From contig CALSMY010000015.1 in the NCBI GenBank assembly GCA_943787575.1, positions 38,436 to 102,435 on the forward strand: DNA of 64,000 nucleotides, given 5' to 3'. The DNA is from an uncultured Opitutales bacterium. Lineage in GTDB: Bacteria > Verrucomicrobiota > Verrucomicrobiia > Opitutales > Seribacteraceae. Within the stretch, counting starts at the first letter, position 1; the number at the start of each line of letters is the position of its first letter. A program made the translations under genes and the position numbers. Below are positions 28,346 to 36,533 of this stretch, one piece after another. The notes beneath the pieces were generated by a model that was not told where the DNA came from, did no database searches, and worked only from the letters and a program-made list of their open reading frames with translations.

Positions 28346-28378
28346 AAAATAAGCCTAGTTGATAGTTGAGGCTATTAA

Positions 28379-29368
28379 CTACAAGTCAAAACCCACGGAG
28401 AGTTCAATCATATGACCCTGCAATCGGTCATAGTTTTCATGGGCCGAGGTCAGGTAATGCTTATAATCGAGACCCAATGACCAATTTTCCATAACTCGGT
28501 ATGACCAACCAAGTAAAAAATCATAGGAAAAACCAACTCCATCATATTTATGTCCTGCGAGTTCTTTGCTTACGAAAGCAATGCCCAACCCAATGCCGAG
28601 TCGCAGATCGGCACGATCACCCAAGCTTTTTTCAAGAATTAATCTGCTTTGAAAATTGTGTAAATTAGTTCTACCAGAAGCTCCACTCAAACCACTTATT
28701 TTGTGAGTCAAATAAGCATATTCTCCCTCGATACGGGTATTACCAAAGTCATTACCAACTCGAAGTCCAGTTGCTACACCCCCTTTAGAATAGTAAGGTA
28801 TCTTGGCTGTATTTTTAACAGCACTATCATCTGCAAAAACGGCTGAGAGAAATGGTCCGAAGTAATACCCCAATCGGCGTTGAACAACTTTAGGGGAATA
28901 CAATTCATCGTAAGTGGGGGGGGCGTCAGGATTAACATCCCTGTTCCTCCCAGAGTCAAAATCCGGATTCACTGGCACTTCTTTATCCAGGTTTAGCTCT
29001 TCTTCAACGACTTCAGCAACAGGTAAAGGTGAAGCATTCTCCTCGACAACATTGACTGAGGGTTCCACCTCCGAAATGGGCTCGGGTAGGTCAATTAGCG
29101 GCAAGTGATCCTCCGGAAGGGCGGAGGACTCTTCCGTCCCGACTACGGGCTCAATGTTAATAAGCGATGGTTCATTAATCGTATCAAATGACTGCAAGGT
29201 AATCGGTTCAGCAAGCAGTTCATTTACATACTTGCCATGTGCATTCGATTTTAAACGGAGTTGGGCAATTTTTTCCGAAAGAGAAAGTGGGGCAGATTCA
29301 TCTGCAAAGATGAAGGCACCCCAAAAAAAAGCCGAAATTAAAAGAGTTTGTTTATAAACAGCTCCCAT
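28379..29368 (-). CDS. Predicted outer-membrane beta-barrel protein with N-terminal coil and linker
   Basis: A 329-residue protein. The signal peptide MGAVYKQTLLISAFFWGAFIFA is followed by a short helical segment (LSEKIAQLRLKSN), then an acidic Pro/Glu-rich linker of about 110 residues, then a beta-rich domain with alternating hydrophobic strands ending ELSVGFDL, whose terminal aromatic-hydrophobic pattern is typical of outer-membrane barrels of about eight strands. The ATG at 29368 fits the signal peptide; an extension to 29476 would read through a terminator hairpin. Its function is unknown. It is the last gene of the minus-strand mla cluster region. A protein with the same architecture is encoded, broken, at 44621-45604. 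Confidence 0.75.
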   Translation of the reverse strand: MGAVYKQTLLISAFFWGAFIFADESAPLSLSEKIAQLRLKSNAHGKYVNELLAEPITLQSFDTINEPSLINIEPVVGTEESSALPEDHLPLIDLPEPISEVEPSVNVVEENASPLPVAEVVEEELNLDKEVPVNPDFDSGRNRDVNPDAPPTYDELYSPKVVQRRLGYYFGPFLSAVFADDSAVKNTAKIPYYSKGGVATGLRVGNDFGNTRIEGEYAYLTHKISGLSGASGRTNLHNFQSRLILEKSLGDRADLRLGIGLGIAFVSKELAGHKYDGVGFSYDFLLGWSYRVMENWSLGLDYKHYLTSAHENYDRLQGHMIELSVGFDL

Positions 29369-29374
29369 CAAGAT

Positions 29375-29417
29375 AAAAAAAGCGCCGGGCGGTAGATTGG
29401 CGGGAACCGCCCGGCGC
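29375..29417 (-). terminator. GC-rich hairpin plus T run, minus strand
   Basis: On the minus strand GCGCCGGGCGG (29417-29407) pairs perfectly with CCGCCCGGCGC (29392-29382), an 11-bp stem with a 14-base loop, followed by seven T (29381-29375). It would terminate transcription from the propeller gene, but it ends only 6 bases before the ATG of the barrel gene at 29368, so it could also act as a leader attenuator. Confidence 0.8.
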
Positions 29418-29463
29418 GGGTGTGGTGGATGGGAAATAGAGTTATTAACATTGCAGACTATCA

Positions 29464-30801
29464 TTATTCGATGCAATACAATTTTTTATTGGTTCGAATG
29501 AACAATTGCCCTTGCGAAAGTGCGATCGATGACCGGGTTTGATCATCGTATTCGTCGCCCATTTTTACGGCATGTAAGATCTCACCACTTTCTGATGAAA
29601 CGACAAGTGCCTCTGCATTATGATTCATTAAGTAAATCTTTCCATCGGCACCCGTTGGAGATGCACGCCACTTGTATTTACCTGGCAACTTGAGGGTCCA
29701 TACAACTACCCCATTTTCAGGATCTAATTTTGAAATATTTTGACGCAAATCACTTAACACATAAAAGAAACCCCTGTAAAATAGAGGAGTAGGAACATCA
29801 GAGGTAACTTCCTTACTCTTGGTGGAGTCCCACGCTAATTTTGCTCCACTCTTTTTGCCAGATAGACTTACAGCAAATACTGGAGCTTTTTTGGGGGCAC
29901 ATACCAAAACCTTGCCGTCACCTGCAACCGGGGATGGTACTAAGCGCCACCATTCTTGCTTGTGTCCATTATTCCAGGTTCCCCAGCGCCAAAGCTCACT
30001 TCCGTTTTTGGGGTTATGAGATGTTAGGAAATCTCCACCAGCTACCAAGAGGCTATCATTATAAGGTATGATTGTAGAAAAAGCCTCCCGTGATTCTTTC
30101 TTTGCCGGAGTTGTTCGAACATGCCGCCAGATTGTTTTGCCAGACTTTAGGTTTAGGCATAGGAGAAATGATTCCGCATCTTTGTTGCCACGCCCGTGGA
30201 CTTGTTCATCACGCTGAAGGACCGGGAGATAAAGGCGACCATCATAAAGAGTGGGACTGGCAGAAAATGTCCATTGAAAACAAAAATCTCCAAGGTCAGC
30301 CTGTAAATTGCGGCGCCACTTGAGGTCGCCATCATGGCTAAAGCAAACAAGATCACCGTTGCCATAGAAAAAAACAACCTCAGTTGATGAAGCAACTGGA
30401 GATGGGCTCGAATAATTGGAGCGTGAATCAAGTTGCAAGATATTCCCATCTTTATCCCCAGGTTGGTATCCACTCCCAGCTGATTTTATCCACAATGTAT
30501 CACCGGATTTACGATCAATACACATGGCAAGTAAATCAGGTTCACTCTCACCTTCTATTGCAAGGCGGGTACCTGACAGAAATACCCGGTCATTCATTAC
30601 TACTGGTGTCGATGCAGAGGGGCCCTCTAACTCATGAGACCAGCGAACAGCTAACTCAGGTGAGAAAACCGTGGGGTACTTAAAATTCCCAGTCGCAGAG
30701 CCGTCAAAGTTTGGCCCTCTCCAATTTGGCCAATTTGCAAATGAAAGCGATATCAAGAAAAAGCAGTAAATTAAAGTTAAAAACACTTTTCTAAGAATCA
30801 T
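29464..30801 (-). CDS. Secreted PQQ-like beta-propeller repeat protein
   Basis: A 445-residue protein with a signal peptide (MILRKVFLTLIYCFFLISLSFA) and then a propeller built of WD/PQQ-like blades: phrases such as SGDTLWIKS, DGDLKWRRNL, SGKTIWRHV, NGSELWRWG and NGVVVWTLK recur about every 45-60 residues. The opening NWRGPNFDG is common in Verrucomicrobia and Planctomycetes propellers. There is no dehydrogenase active site, so it is more likely a binding or assembly protein than a quinoprotein enzyme. It lies downstream of the Mla genes on the same strand and upstream of an outer-membrane barrel gene. BamB-like function is possible but unproven. Confidence 0.82.
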   Translation of the reverse strand: MILRKVFLTLIYCFFLISLSFANWPNWRGPNFDGSATGNFKYPTVFSPELAVRWSHELEGPSASTPVVMNDRVFLSGTRLAIEGESEPDLLAMCIDRKSGDTLWIKSAGSGYQPGDKDGNILQLDSRSNYSSPSPVASSTEVVFFYGNGDLVCFSHDGDLKWRRNLQADLGDFCFQWTFSASPTLYDGRLYLPVLQRDEQVHGRGNKDAESFLLCLNLKSGKTIWRHVRTTPAKKESREAFSTIIPYNDSLLVAGGDFLTSHNPKNGSELWRWGTWNNGHKQEWWRLVPSPVAGDGKVLVCAPKKAPVFAVSLSGKKSGAKLAWDSTKSKEVTSDVPTPLFYRGFFYVLSDLRQNISKLDPENGVVVWTLKLPGKYKWRASPTGADGKIYLMNHNAEALVVSSESGEILHAVKMGDEYDDQTRSSIALSQGQLFIRTNKKLYCIE

Positions 30802-30843
30802 AATTTTTGAATTAGAGGTACATTAATTGAAAACTAAACTTAT

Positions 30844-31080
30844 TCATACCTTTTTTGTTTTGGTGGTATTGTCTTCGGATTGCAATTCTTCAAGCCAATC
30901 GACGAATTCGCCAGACTCTTCTTTATTGAGATCAAAAGCTTCGGGGAACTCCTGCAATAAATCATTTTCAATCTCACGGTCCAGTCGTTGCATGCGTTTT
31001 AATTTAACGAAAGCTTTAACTCTACTTAACAGTATGAATGAGAGGATAACGGTAATAACTGTAAAGAGAAGAGACCACAT
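30844..31080 (-). CDS. Small single-helix membrane protein
   Basis: A 78-residue protein with one hydrophobic helix at residues 4-19 and a charged cytoplasmic-looking tail (KLKRMQRLDREIENDLLQEFPEAFDL) that is likely helical. It is not recognised. It sits 12 bases after the auxiliary lipoprotein gene of the Mla-type transporter and before the propeller gene on the same strand, so it may be a small accessory subunit of either. The conserved-looking operon position is the main reason to accept it as a gene. Confidence 0.6.
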   Translation of the reverse strand: MWSLLFTVITVILSFILLSRVKAFVKLKRMQRLDREIENDLLQEFPEAFDLNKEESGEFVDWLEELQSEDNTTKTKKV

Positions 31081-31092
31081 AAGAAAAGTGAC

Positions 31093-31683
31093 TCAATTTG
31101 TCGAAAGTTCTTCAAGGATATTTTTGGATAAACTGTACAATGCTAAATTGTAGGCTTTTAGTTCTTCAGACTCGTCTCCCGGCAACGGAAGAACATATTC
31201 AAAGGAAAAGGAATCTGATTTGGTCGTACCATCACCCGCCCTAGCCGACCATTTGGCTGATATGGAAACACGATCGTTTACAATTCTCTCAAAGGATGAA
31301 AACGAGACAGCTAAATCCCATCGTAAGCCCTCCTTCCTGCGGTTGGGGAAAATTGAGTACCTTGAGTTATTAAATTGATCCTGCAAATTCATCGCTAAGA
31401 CTCGGGCAATCCCATCCTCCAAGGGTTCGCCCCATCTATCAAGTTCCCTAAATTTAATTGTGTGAGGTGTCGGACGTAGCACCAAACGAGAATCTTTCAA
31501 ATATTCAGGCAATTCTATTTCTCTGAGATAAAAAGAATGATCTTCATTAAACTTCGACTGGTTTTGGTCCTGGACTGTATTGGATAAAAGATAGAAGTCC
31601 GGCTCCACATGGTTCGATTCCGGAATGATGCAACTTGCTAAAGCAAAGACAGTCAGCGTTAGTACTAGATAAGTTTTCTTCAT
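31093..31683 (-). CDS. ABC-type transport auxiliary lipoprotein (PqiC-like)
   Basis: A 196-residue predicted lipoprotein. The signal ends FALASC, a clear lipobox, with cysteine at residue 18. The remainder matches the PqiC/ABC_trans_aux pattern: FYLLSN near the N-terminus, then IELPEYLKDSRLVLRPTPHTIKF and a WGEPLEDGIARVLAMNL segment. Such proteins work with MCE-domain proteins in moving lipids between membranes, usually from the outer membrane. The ATG at 31683 gives the signal peptide. It begins 1 base after the MlaD stop, so the four mla-type genes form one unit. Confidence 0.85.
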   Translation of the reverse strand: MKKTYLVLTLTVFALASCIIPESNHVEPDFYLLSNTVQDQNQSKFNEDHSFYLREIELPEYLKDSRLVLRPTPHTIKFRELDRWGEPLEDGIARVLAMNLQDQFNNSRYSIFPNRRKEGLRWDLAVSFSSFERIVNDRVSISAKWSARAGDGTTKSDSFSFEYVLPLPGDESEELKAYNLALYSLSKNILEELSTN

Positions 31684-31684
31684 G

Positions 31685-32593
31685 TTAATCCTCTGTAACA
31701 ACCTTGCCACGAATGAGGGCTTGTGGGTTACGCTCGAGCAAATCTGCTAAGCTCTTTAATGACTTAGACATTTCTGATAGATCATGAAGGGCATTCACTG
31801 CTCCAAAGCGCAAGTCAGAATCAGGTGCCATGACTTCTTGGATTCGTTGATTCACGATGTCTAATTTCTTAAAGCTTTCCCTAACTTGTTCCGAGGTGTC
31901 TCCAAAATTTTTAGCAAGTGGGAGTACATTCTTTGAGAAATTATTAAGAAAAAGATTGGAATTCTCTACGAGAGACAGAAAAGATGTCCTCAATTCCTCT
32001 GCTTTTAAATTTTGCAATTGAGCGGTCCCTGCCTCTAAAAATTCGCTTACCTGCTTACTCAGTTTTTCAAGGTTTATGCTTTCACTAAGTTCAGCAAAAA
32101 TCGAACCCTTGCTACGAATCAAGGGGTGGCCATACAGCGTACTTAAGCTGCCATTAGTATCAACATGCTGAAGATCTGTGGTTAAGTTTATGTATAATAT
32201 ACCGGTAACAAAACTTTCCTGTACCAACTGGCCAACCAACTGGGGCAAGATATCTGTTTTGAAAGAACCATCTTCGTTAAAAACCTCATTCCCTACACTT
32301 ACCCTGTGACGGTCTACAAGTTTGCGATTAATCTCAATCATTACCGGGACTGGCCCATCTTTTAAGGCATCCCCAATGAAAAACCTTTCAACTCTGCCTA
32401 TCTTTACGCCATTGAAGGTAACTTTCCCGCCCTCGTTTAACCCAAAAACATTTTCGTTAAAAACGACAACAAAACGCTCATTATCACCTCTCCAACTTGA
32501 TAAACCTCCAGTAAAAAAAAGGAAGCCTGCAAAAATCATTAAAGCACCAAGAGTAAAGGCGCCTACCAGGGTGCTGTTAGCGGCAATTTTCAT
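31685..32593 (-). CDS. mlaD: MlaD-family MCE lipid-binding protein
   Basis: A 302-residue inner-membrane-anchored protein with one N-terminal helix (LVGAFTLGALMIFAGFLFF) and an MCE domain beginning FVVVFNENVFGLNEGGKVTFNGVKIGRVERFFI, the signature of MlaD-type proteins. The domain is followed by a long helical C-terminal region (about residues 170-300), longer than in E. coli MlaD (183 residues) and closer to MCE proteins with extended needles. It would form a hexamer over the MlaE-MlaF complex and pass phospholipid across the periplasm. It is preceded by mlaF and followed directly by the auxiliary lipoprotein gene. Confidence 0.92.
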   Translation of the reverse strand: MKIAANSTLVGAFTLGALMIFAGFLFFTGGLSSWRGDNERFVVVFNENVFGLNEGGKVTFNGVKIGRVERFFIGDALKDGPVPVMIEINRKLVDRHRVSVGNEVFNEDGSFKTDILPQLVGQLVQESFVTGILYINLTTDLQHVDTNGSLSTLYGHPLIRSKGSIFAELSESINLEKLSKQVSEFLEAGTAQLQNLKAEELRTSFLSLVENSNLFLNNFSKNVLPLAKNFGDTSEQVRESFKKLDIVNQRIQEVMAPDSDLRFGAVNALHDLSEMSKSLKSLADLLERNPQALIRGKVVTED

Positions 32594-32651
32594 AAAACTA
32601 TAACATTCTATCTTTAAAACTCATTAAACCGCAATCCAAGATTCAATCACT

Positions 32652-33428
32652 TTACTTACTATTACTTCTTGAACTTCGACCTAAGAAATCACGAACTTCC
32701 TCAAGCCTGCTTCCTTTAAGTAAATCAATAGGCTTACCCTGGTCGATTATAGTTTTTGATTGATTACTCAAAAAAATAGAGTGATCTGAAATCGAAAATA
32801 TACTGTCCAATTCATGGGTAACTACAACAAAGGTAATCCCCAGAGAATCCTTGAGCTCAAGAATTAATTCGTCCAACTGATTGGAGTTGATCGGATCCAA
32901 ACCTGCGGAGGGTTCATCAAGAAAGAGTATTTCTGGATCCATAGCTAATGCACGAGCCAAACCTGCTCTTTTTTGCATACCACCACTTAATTCCGAAGGG
33001 TATAAGAACTCGCACCCTGAGAGACCAACTAGGCTAAGTTTATAAGCAGCCATATCTTCAATCTCTTGCCTATTTAGGCGTGAAAAAGTCTCCAATGGTA
33101 AGGATATATTTTCGAGGAGATTCATTGAGCTCCATAAAGCACCACCCTGAAATAAAACTCCAAATTTACTCAGGACCTCATCATGGGGAAGTTGTCCATC
33201 ACCCCACATTGAATCCCCCTCGAACTTCACCTTTCCATTGAATGGTTTCAGTAACCCAGTCATCCCTTTGAGCAAAGTGCTCTTCCCGCAACCGCTAGCT
33301 CCCATAACTGCTAAGCAACTACCTTTCATGACATCAAAAGACACTTCTTGCAAGACAGTGCGGTTTCCATAGCTAAGACCTAAGTCGCTTACCTCAATCA
33401 CGGATTTTTTAATGGAATCTGGCTTCAT
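32652..33428 (-). CDS. mlaF: MlaF-type ABC transporter ATPase
   Basis: A 258-residue ABC ATPase. Walker A is GASGCGKST (about residues 38-46), the signature is LSGGMQKRAGLARALA, Walker B is ILFLDEPSAGLDP, and the H-loop is VVTHEL. The signature variant LSGGMQKRAGLARA is characteristic of the MlaF/Ttg2A group that powers lipid transport with MlaE and MlaD. Its start overlaps the mlaE stop in an ATGA arrangement, so they are translationally coupled. Confidence 0.95.
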   Translation of the reverse strand: MKPDSIKKSVIEVSDLGLSYGNRTVLQEVSFDVMKGSCLAVMGASGCGKSTLLKGMTGLLKPFNGKVKFEGDSMWGDGQLPHDEVLSKFGVLFQGGALWSSMNLLENISLPLETFSRLNRQEIEDMAAYKLSLVGLSGCEFLYPSELSGGMQKRAGLARALAMDPEILFLDEPSAGLDPINSNQLDELILELKDSLGITFVVVTHELDSIFSISDHSIFLSNQSKTIIDQGKPIDLLKGSRLEEVRDFLGRSSRSNSK

Positions 33429-34558
33429 CGGTATCCAAGTAAACTAAAACAAATCTCGAATATAGCATCGCAAACCACAATTAATGTAATTGATACCACA
33501 ACTGATGAGGTGACTGATTTGCCAAGAGATGCCGAATTACTTCCGGTAAACATTCCCTTGTAACATCCTACCAATCCAATGATTAAACCAAAAGCCAGGC
33601 TTTTAAATAAACCTGAGTAAATTTCCCACATGTTGGTTAAGGCGGATTGGGTCTGCTCGAAGTAATGAAGGGCAGAAAAATCCATCACCTGCGAACCAAC
33701 TGTAAGACCTCCCAGGATACCAACAATGTCAGCATACAAGGTAAGCAGTGGAGTCATCAGTAAAAGGGCGAGTGTTCTCGGCAGAACTAAAAATTCAATC
33801 GCAGGGATCCCGAAAGTTCGCAGTGAGTCAATTTCTTCCCTTATTTTCATGGAGCCAAGTTCTGCGGCAAAAGCGGCTCCTGTTCTCCCGGCCATAACGA
33901 TCGCAACCATTAACGCACCCATCTCCCGCACCATGGCCAAGGAAACAAGGTCAGCAACATATATGGTGGCATTGAATTTCTCTAATTGCACGCTGCCGAC
34001 GAAAGCCATGGTTAATCCGGTTAAGAAAGCGATCAAGGTGACAATGGGAAGAGCCGAGGCTCCGCAATCTCTGCAGGTATGGATTAAATCACCAAACCTC
34101 ATAAAAGATTTTCCCAAAAATAATTTACCAACGGCAAGCAACCATTTCCCCCAAAAAGTTGATACTTGAGTAAAAGAATGAACGATTTGATCTGCCCATA
34201 AATTAGAGCCATTAATAACCTCGTGGGAAAGCGAGGATGAGATGGCCATCCGATCTTCTGCGAAACTAAGTAACTTTTTTACTTTTTCAGGCAAAGCTGA
34301 AAAATCTGCTACGATGCCTTTCTTTTGCAATTCAGTTTTTGCTCTAAATAAAAACAATAATAAGGATGAATCCCAACTTGAGGAAGGTGACAGGGTAAAC
34401 TTACATGTGGAAATAGATTGTGTTTGAAGCTCCCAGAAGTTCCCCCAACTAAAATGGGCTTTCTCTGATCCAATAACTAACAACCAATCCCCCAATAGAT
34501 TGCAGTGGACATAATTACCTTCATCAGTAATGCGTATGTCTTTTGGTCTCAGGCTCAT
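33425..34558 (-). CDS. mlaE: MlaE-type permease with N-terminal STAS-like extension
   Basis: A 377-residue permease. The last 250 residues are the MlaE fold, with five to six hydrophobic segments and the conserved cytoplasmic loop AAFAAELGSMKIREEIDSLRTFGI. The first 120 residues are soluble and resemble a STAS domain (LSPSSSWDSSLLLFLFRAKTELQKKGIVADFSALP); in E. coli the STAS part is a separate protein, MlaB, so here it appears fused. It is the first gene of mlaE-mlaF-mlaD-lipoprotein. Direction of lipid movement is not deducible. Confidence 0.92.
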   Translation of the reverse strand: MSLRPKDIRITDEGNYVHCNLLGDWLLVIGSEKAHFSWGNFWELQTQSISTCKFTLSPSSSWDSSLLLFLFRAKTELQKKGIVADFSALPEKVKKLLSFAEDRMAISSSLSHEVINGSNLWADQIVHSFTQVSTFWGKWLLAVGKLFLGKSFMRFGDLIHTCRDCGASALPIVTLIAFLTGLTMAFVGSVQLEKFNATIYVADLVSLAMVREMGALMVAIVMAGRTGAAFAAELGSMKIREEIDSLRTFGIPAIEFLVLPRTLALLLMTPLLTLYADIVGILGGLTVGSQVMDFSALHYFEQTQSALTNMWEIYSGLFKSLAFGLIIGLVGCYKGMFTGSNSASLGKSVTSSVVVSITLIVVCDAIFEICFSLLGYR

Positions 34559-34636
34559 TTAATTGCAATTTTGAACCACAGAAAATCATAAGAATCTAAT
34601 GCTAACCTACAATGCATACACACAACGCTAGCTAAA

Positions 34637-35340
34637 ATGAAGATGCGGGCAATCCTCTTTGACTTGGATGGTACTTTAATTGACCAATTCTTGGCCATTC
34701 ATAAAGCCTTCTCAAAAACCTTGGTAAAGATGGGGTTTCCTCCTCCCACTTTCGATGAAGTAAAAAGAGCCGTTGGAGGCTCATCTGACACAACTATGGC
34801 AAAATTAATCGGCTCGGAGCGTGCAGATGAAGCCGTTTCCATATTGCGGCCAATCTTTGAAAAGGAAATGTTCGAAGGACTCGTTTTACTACCCTATGTT
34901 AAAGAAGGCTTGAAACTCCTAAGCCAATCCGGCTTTCAATCCGCTGTTTTAACCAATAAATATGGCCCACATGCCCGTGCTGTGTGCGATCACCTTGGAA
35001 TTTCCCCATTCCTGAAATTTACTATTGGAGCAAATGATACAAGTGGAAAAAACCTAATCCTGCACTTACTCGCTTGGCATTGGACAGAATTGGTGCTGCT
35101 CCCCAAGAAACCATTTATGTCGGAGATTCTCCTTACGACTTTAACACTGCCCGAAATGGCGGCCTCGCCTGCCATCTAGTCGCTACAGGTACTCATTCCT
35201 TGGATGAATTATCCATCCTTCGACCAGAGTCGGTCCATCCAGACTTTGAGTCTCTCGTTGGTCATCTTTTACTACTGAGGATAAATGATGGTAGTAATTA
35301 CGAAAAAGGGATGATTGACCAGGTTTACTTACTGGGGTAA
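34637..35340 (+). pseudogene. HAD-family phosphatase (Gph-like), one frame break
   Basis: From ATG 34637 the frame encodes the HAD motif I ILFDLDGTLID and motif II VLTNKY, then stops making sense after SGKN near 35050. The downstream frame (from about 35060) continues PNPALTRLALDRIGAAPQETIYVGDSPYDFNTARNGG, which holds motif IV (GDSPYD), to a stop at 35340. Adding one A to the six-A run at about 35048-35053 joins them into SGKKPNPA, the expected sequence. The full product would be a phosphoglycolate-phosphatase-type enzyme of about 234 residues. Either a disabled gene or a homopolymer miscall; transcriptional slippage on the A run is a further possibility. Confidence 0.8.
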
Positions 35341-35368
35341 GAGATAAATAACCCTAACCCCTACTATC

Positions 35369-35965
35369 ATGAATGCTTCTACAAAGGAGTTCCCTACCCT
35401 ATCGCAAAGAGTTAGTGAGCTTGATCTAACCGATTTGTTAGACCATGCCTCAAGCTCGAATCCGAAAACAGAAATATCGATTATATTATTATCTGTGGAT
35501 CCAAAGTTTTTACCAAGCATTGATACCATATACGATAATCCAGTCGTTAGGTGCAGATCATTTCACGACTTCCTGAGGCAAGGTCATCACAGGACAGCTT
35601 GTGTTTTAGTTGCTCAAGGAAATCGTGCGGAGTGTTCATCCACTCACCTCGAGGACCTTCTGTCCGCTCGTTCCAGCAGACCTTTCGAGGTGATCGTACA
35701 TGATAATGGAAATGAAAATCTTTTAATCGATTTAATCCACAAGGCAATTACCCGAATTCAAGAATCTATAGCCATTGACTCGACGGTTGAATACTCGACA
35801 CGGATGATTGTTAAAGAAAAATTAAATGATAGGGGCGCCAGACTGGCGAGTACCCCTGAGTATCAATTTACAAAAGAACTTATACAATTAAAAGTTTTGC
35901 AACAAATTGAAACTGAACCAGAAAATTTCCTCAAAGCCGCTATAACCAAAATAAAATCAAACTGA
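35369..35965 (+). CDS. Uncharacterised protein with receiver-like N-terminus
   Basis: A 198-residue soluble protein. Residues 35-125 alternate strands and helices (ISIILLSVDPKFLPSIDTIYD, TACVLVAQGN, FEVIVHDNGNENLLIDLI) in a way that resembles a response-regulator receiver fold, but the phosphoacceptor aspartate and conserved lysine cannot be placed. The C-terminal 70 residues are helical, with no HTH recognised. It begins 28 bases after the broken HAD gene. I do not know its function. Confidence 0.55.
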   Translation: MNASTKEFPTLSQRVSELDLTDLLDHASSSNPKTEISIILLSVDPKFLPSIDTIYDNPVVRCRSFHDFLRQGHHRTACVLVAQGNRAECSSTHLEDLLSARSSRPFEVIVHDNGNENLLIDLIHKAITRIQESIAIDSTVEYSTRMIVKEKLNDRGARLASTPEYQFTKELIQLKVLQQIETEPENFLKAAITKIKSN

Positions 35966-35990
35966 TAAGACTATCAGCTACCTAAAGGCT

Positions 35991-36533
35991 TCAATTTAGG
36001 GATATATAAAGATGGCTACCCAAGGTAATTTGGTTAGCCAAATCAATGATTTCTTGATTGCCCAGTTGAATGCAACCGGAACTGGCAGGTTTTCCCAAAC
36101 GGTTTTCATGATTGGTTCCATGCAGATAAACAAATCTTTTAAATGTGTCCTGCTTTCCGCCAAGATTAAGCCCTTCCTGCAATCCGGTAAGCCTCAAAAT
36201 ACGAGAAGTAATCAAGTTTTTTTGCTGCATAGCTTCTTCACAATCCCAATATTGTATTCCTATTGGCTTTCGGCCCTGGAAGACCATACCAAGTGACTGC
36301 CCTACCCCAATCACTTCACATACCTTATGCAAACCCCATGGTGTCCCGAGAGAATCCTCTATGCAACTTGGAGGTTTTAAAGAAGTTGAAGCCACATATG
36401 TTTTGACAGACTTACCTTCTTTTTGATGATACAACCTTTGCTGTTTGATAGAAACGATTAGCAAGTCTTGCGTTTCCTTAATCTTCAGTTGTTCAACAAC
36501 CTTCAAGTACTCATCCTTTAAAATTACATTCAT
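35991..36533 (-). CDS. L,D-transpeptidase (YkuD family)
   Basis: A 180-residue protein with a YkuD catalytic domain. The active-site block is YLHGTNHENRLGKPASSGCIQLGNQEIIDL, with the conserved histidine and the catalytic cysteine in SSGCI. The domain start is LLIVSIKQQRLYHQ. It forms or alters peptidoglycan or lipoprotein cross-links in the periplasm, though no signal peptide is visible with the ATG at 36533, so export is not explained. That start codon overlaps by one base the TTG start of the divergent asd gene. Confidence 0.85.
   Translation of the reverse strand: MNVILKDEYLKVVEQLKIKETQDLLIVSIKQQRLYHQKEGKSVKTYVASTSLKPPSCIEDSLGTPWGLHKVCEVIGVGQSLGMVFQGRKPIGIQYWDCEEAMQQKNLITSRILRLTGLQEGLNLGGKQDTFKRFVYLHGTNHENRLGKPASSGCIQLGNQEIIDLANQITLGSHLYISLN

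Noticed and set aside
28352..28373. AGCCT/AGGCT repeat between the RluA-type and barrel genes as a terminator
   Set aside because: The stem is only 5 bp with a long loop; too weak to claim, although a short T run follows on the minus strand.
33726..34169. A 147-codon open frame on the plus strand inside mlaE
   Set aside because: It is antisense to a clearly recognised permease, has no domain signature and no plausible start context.
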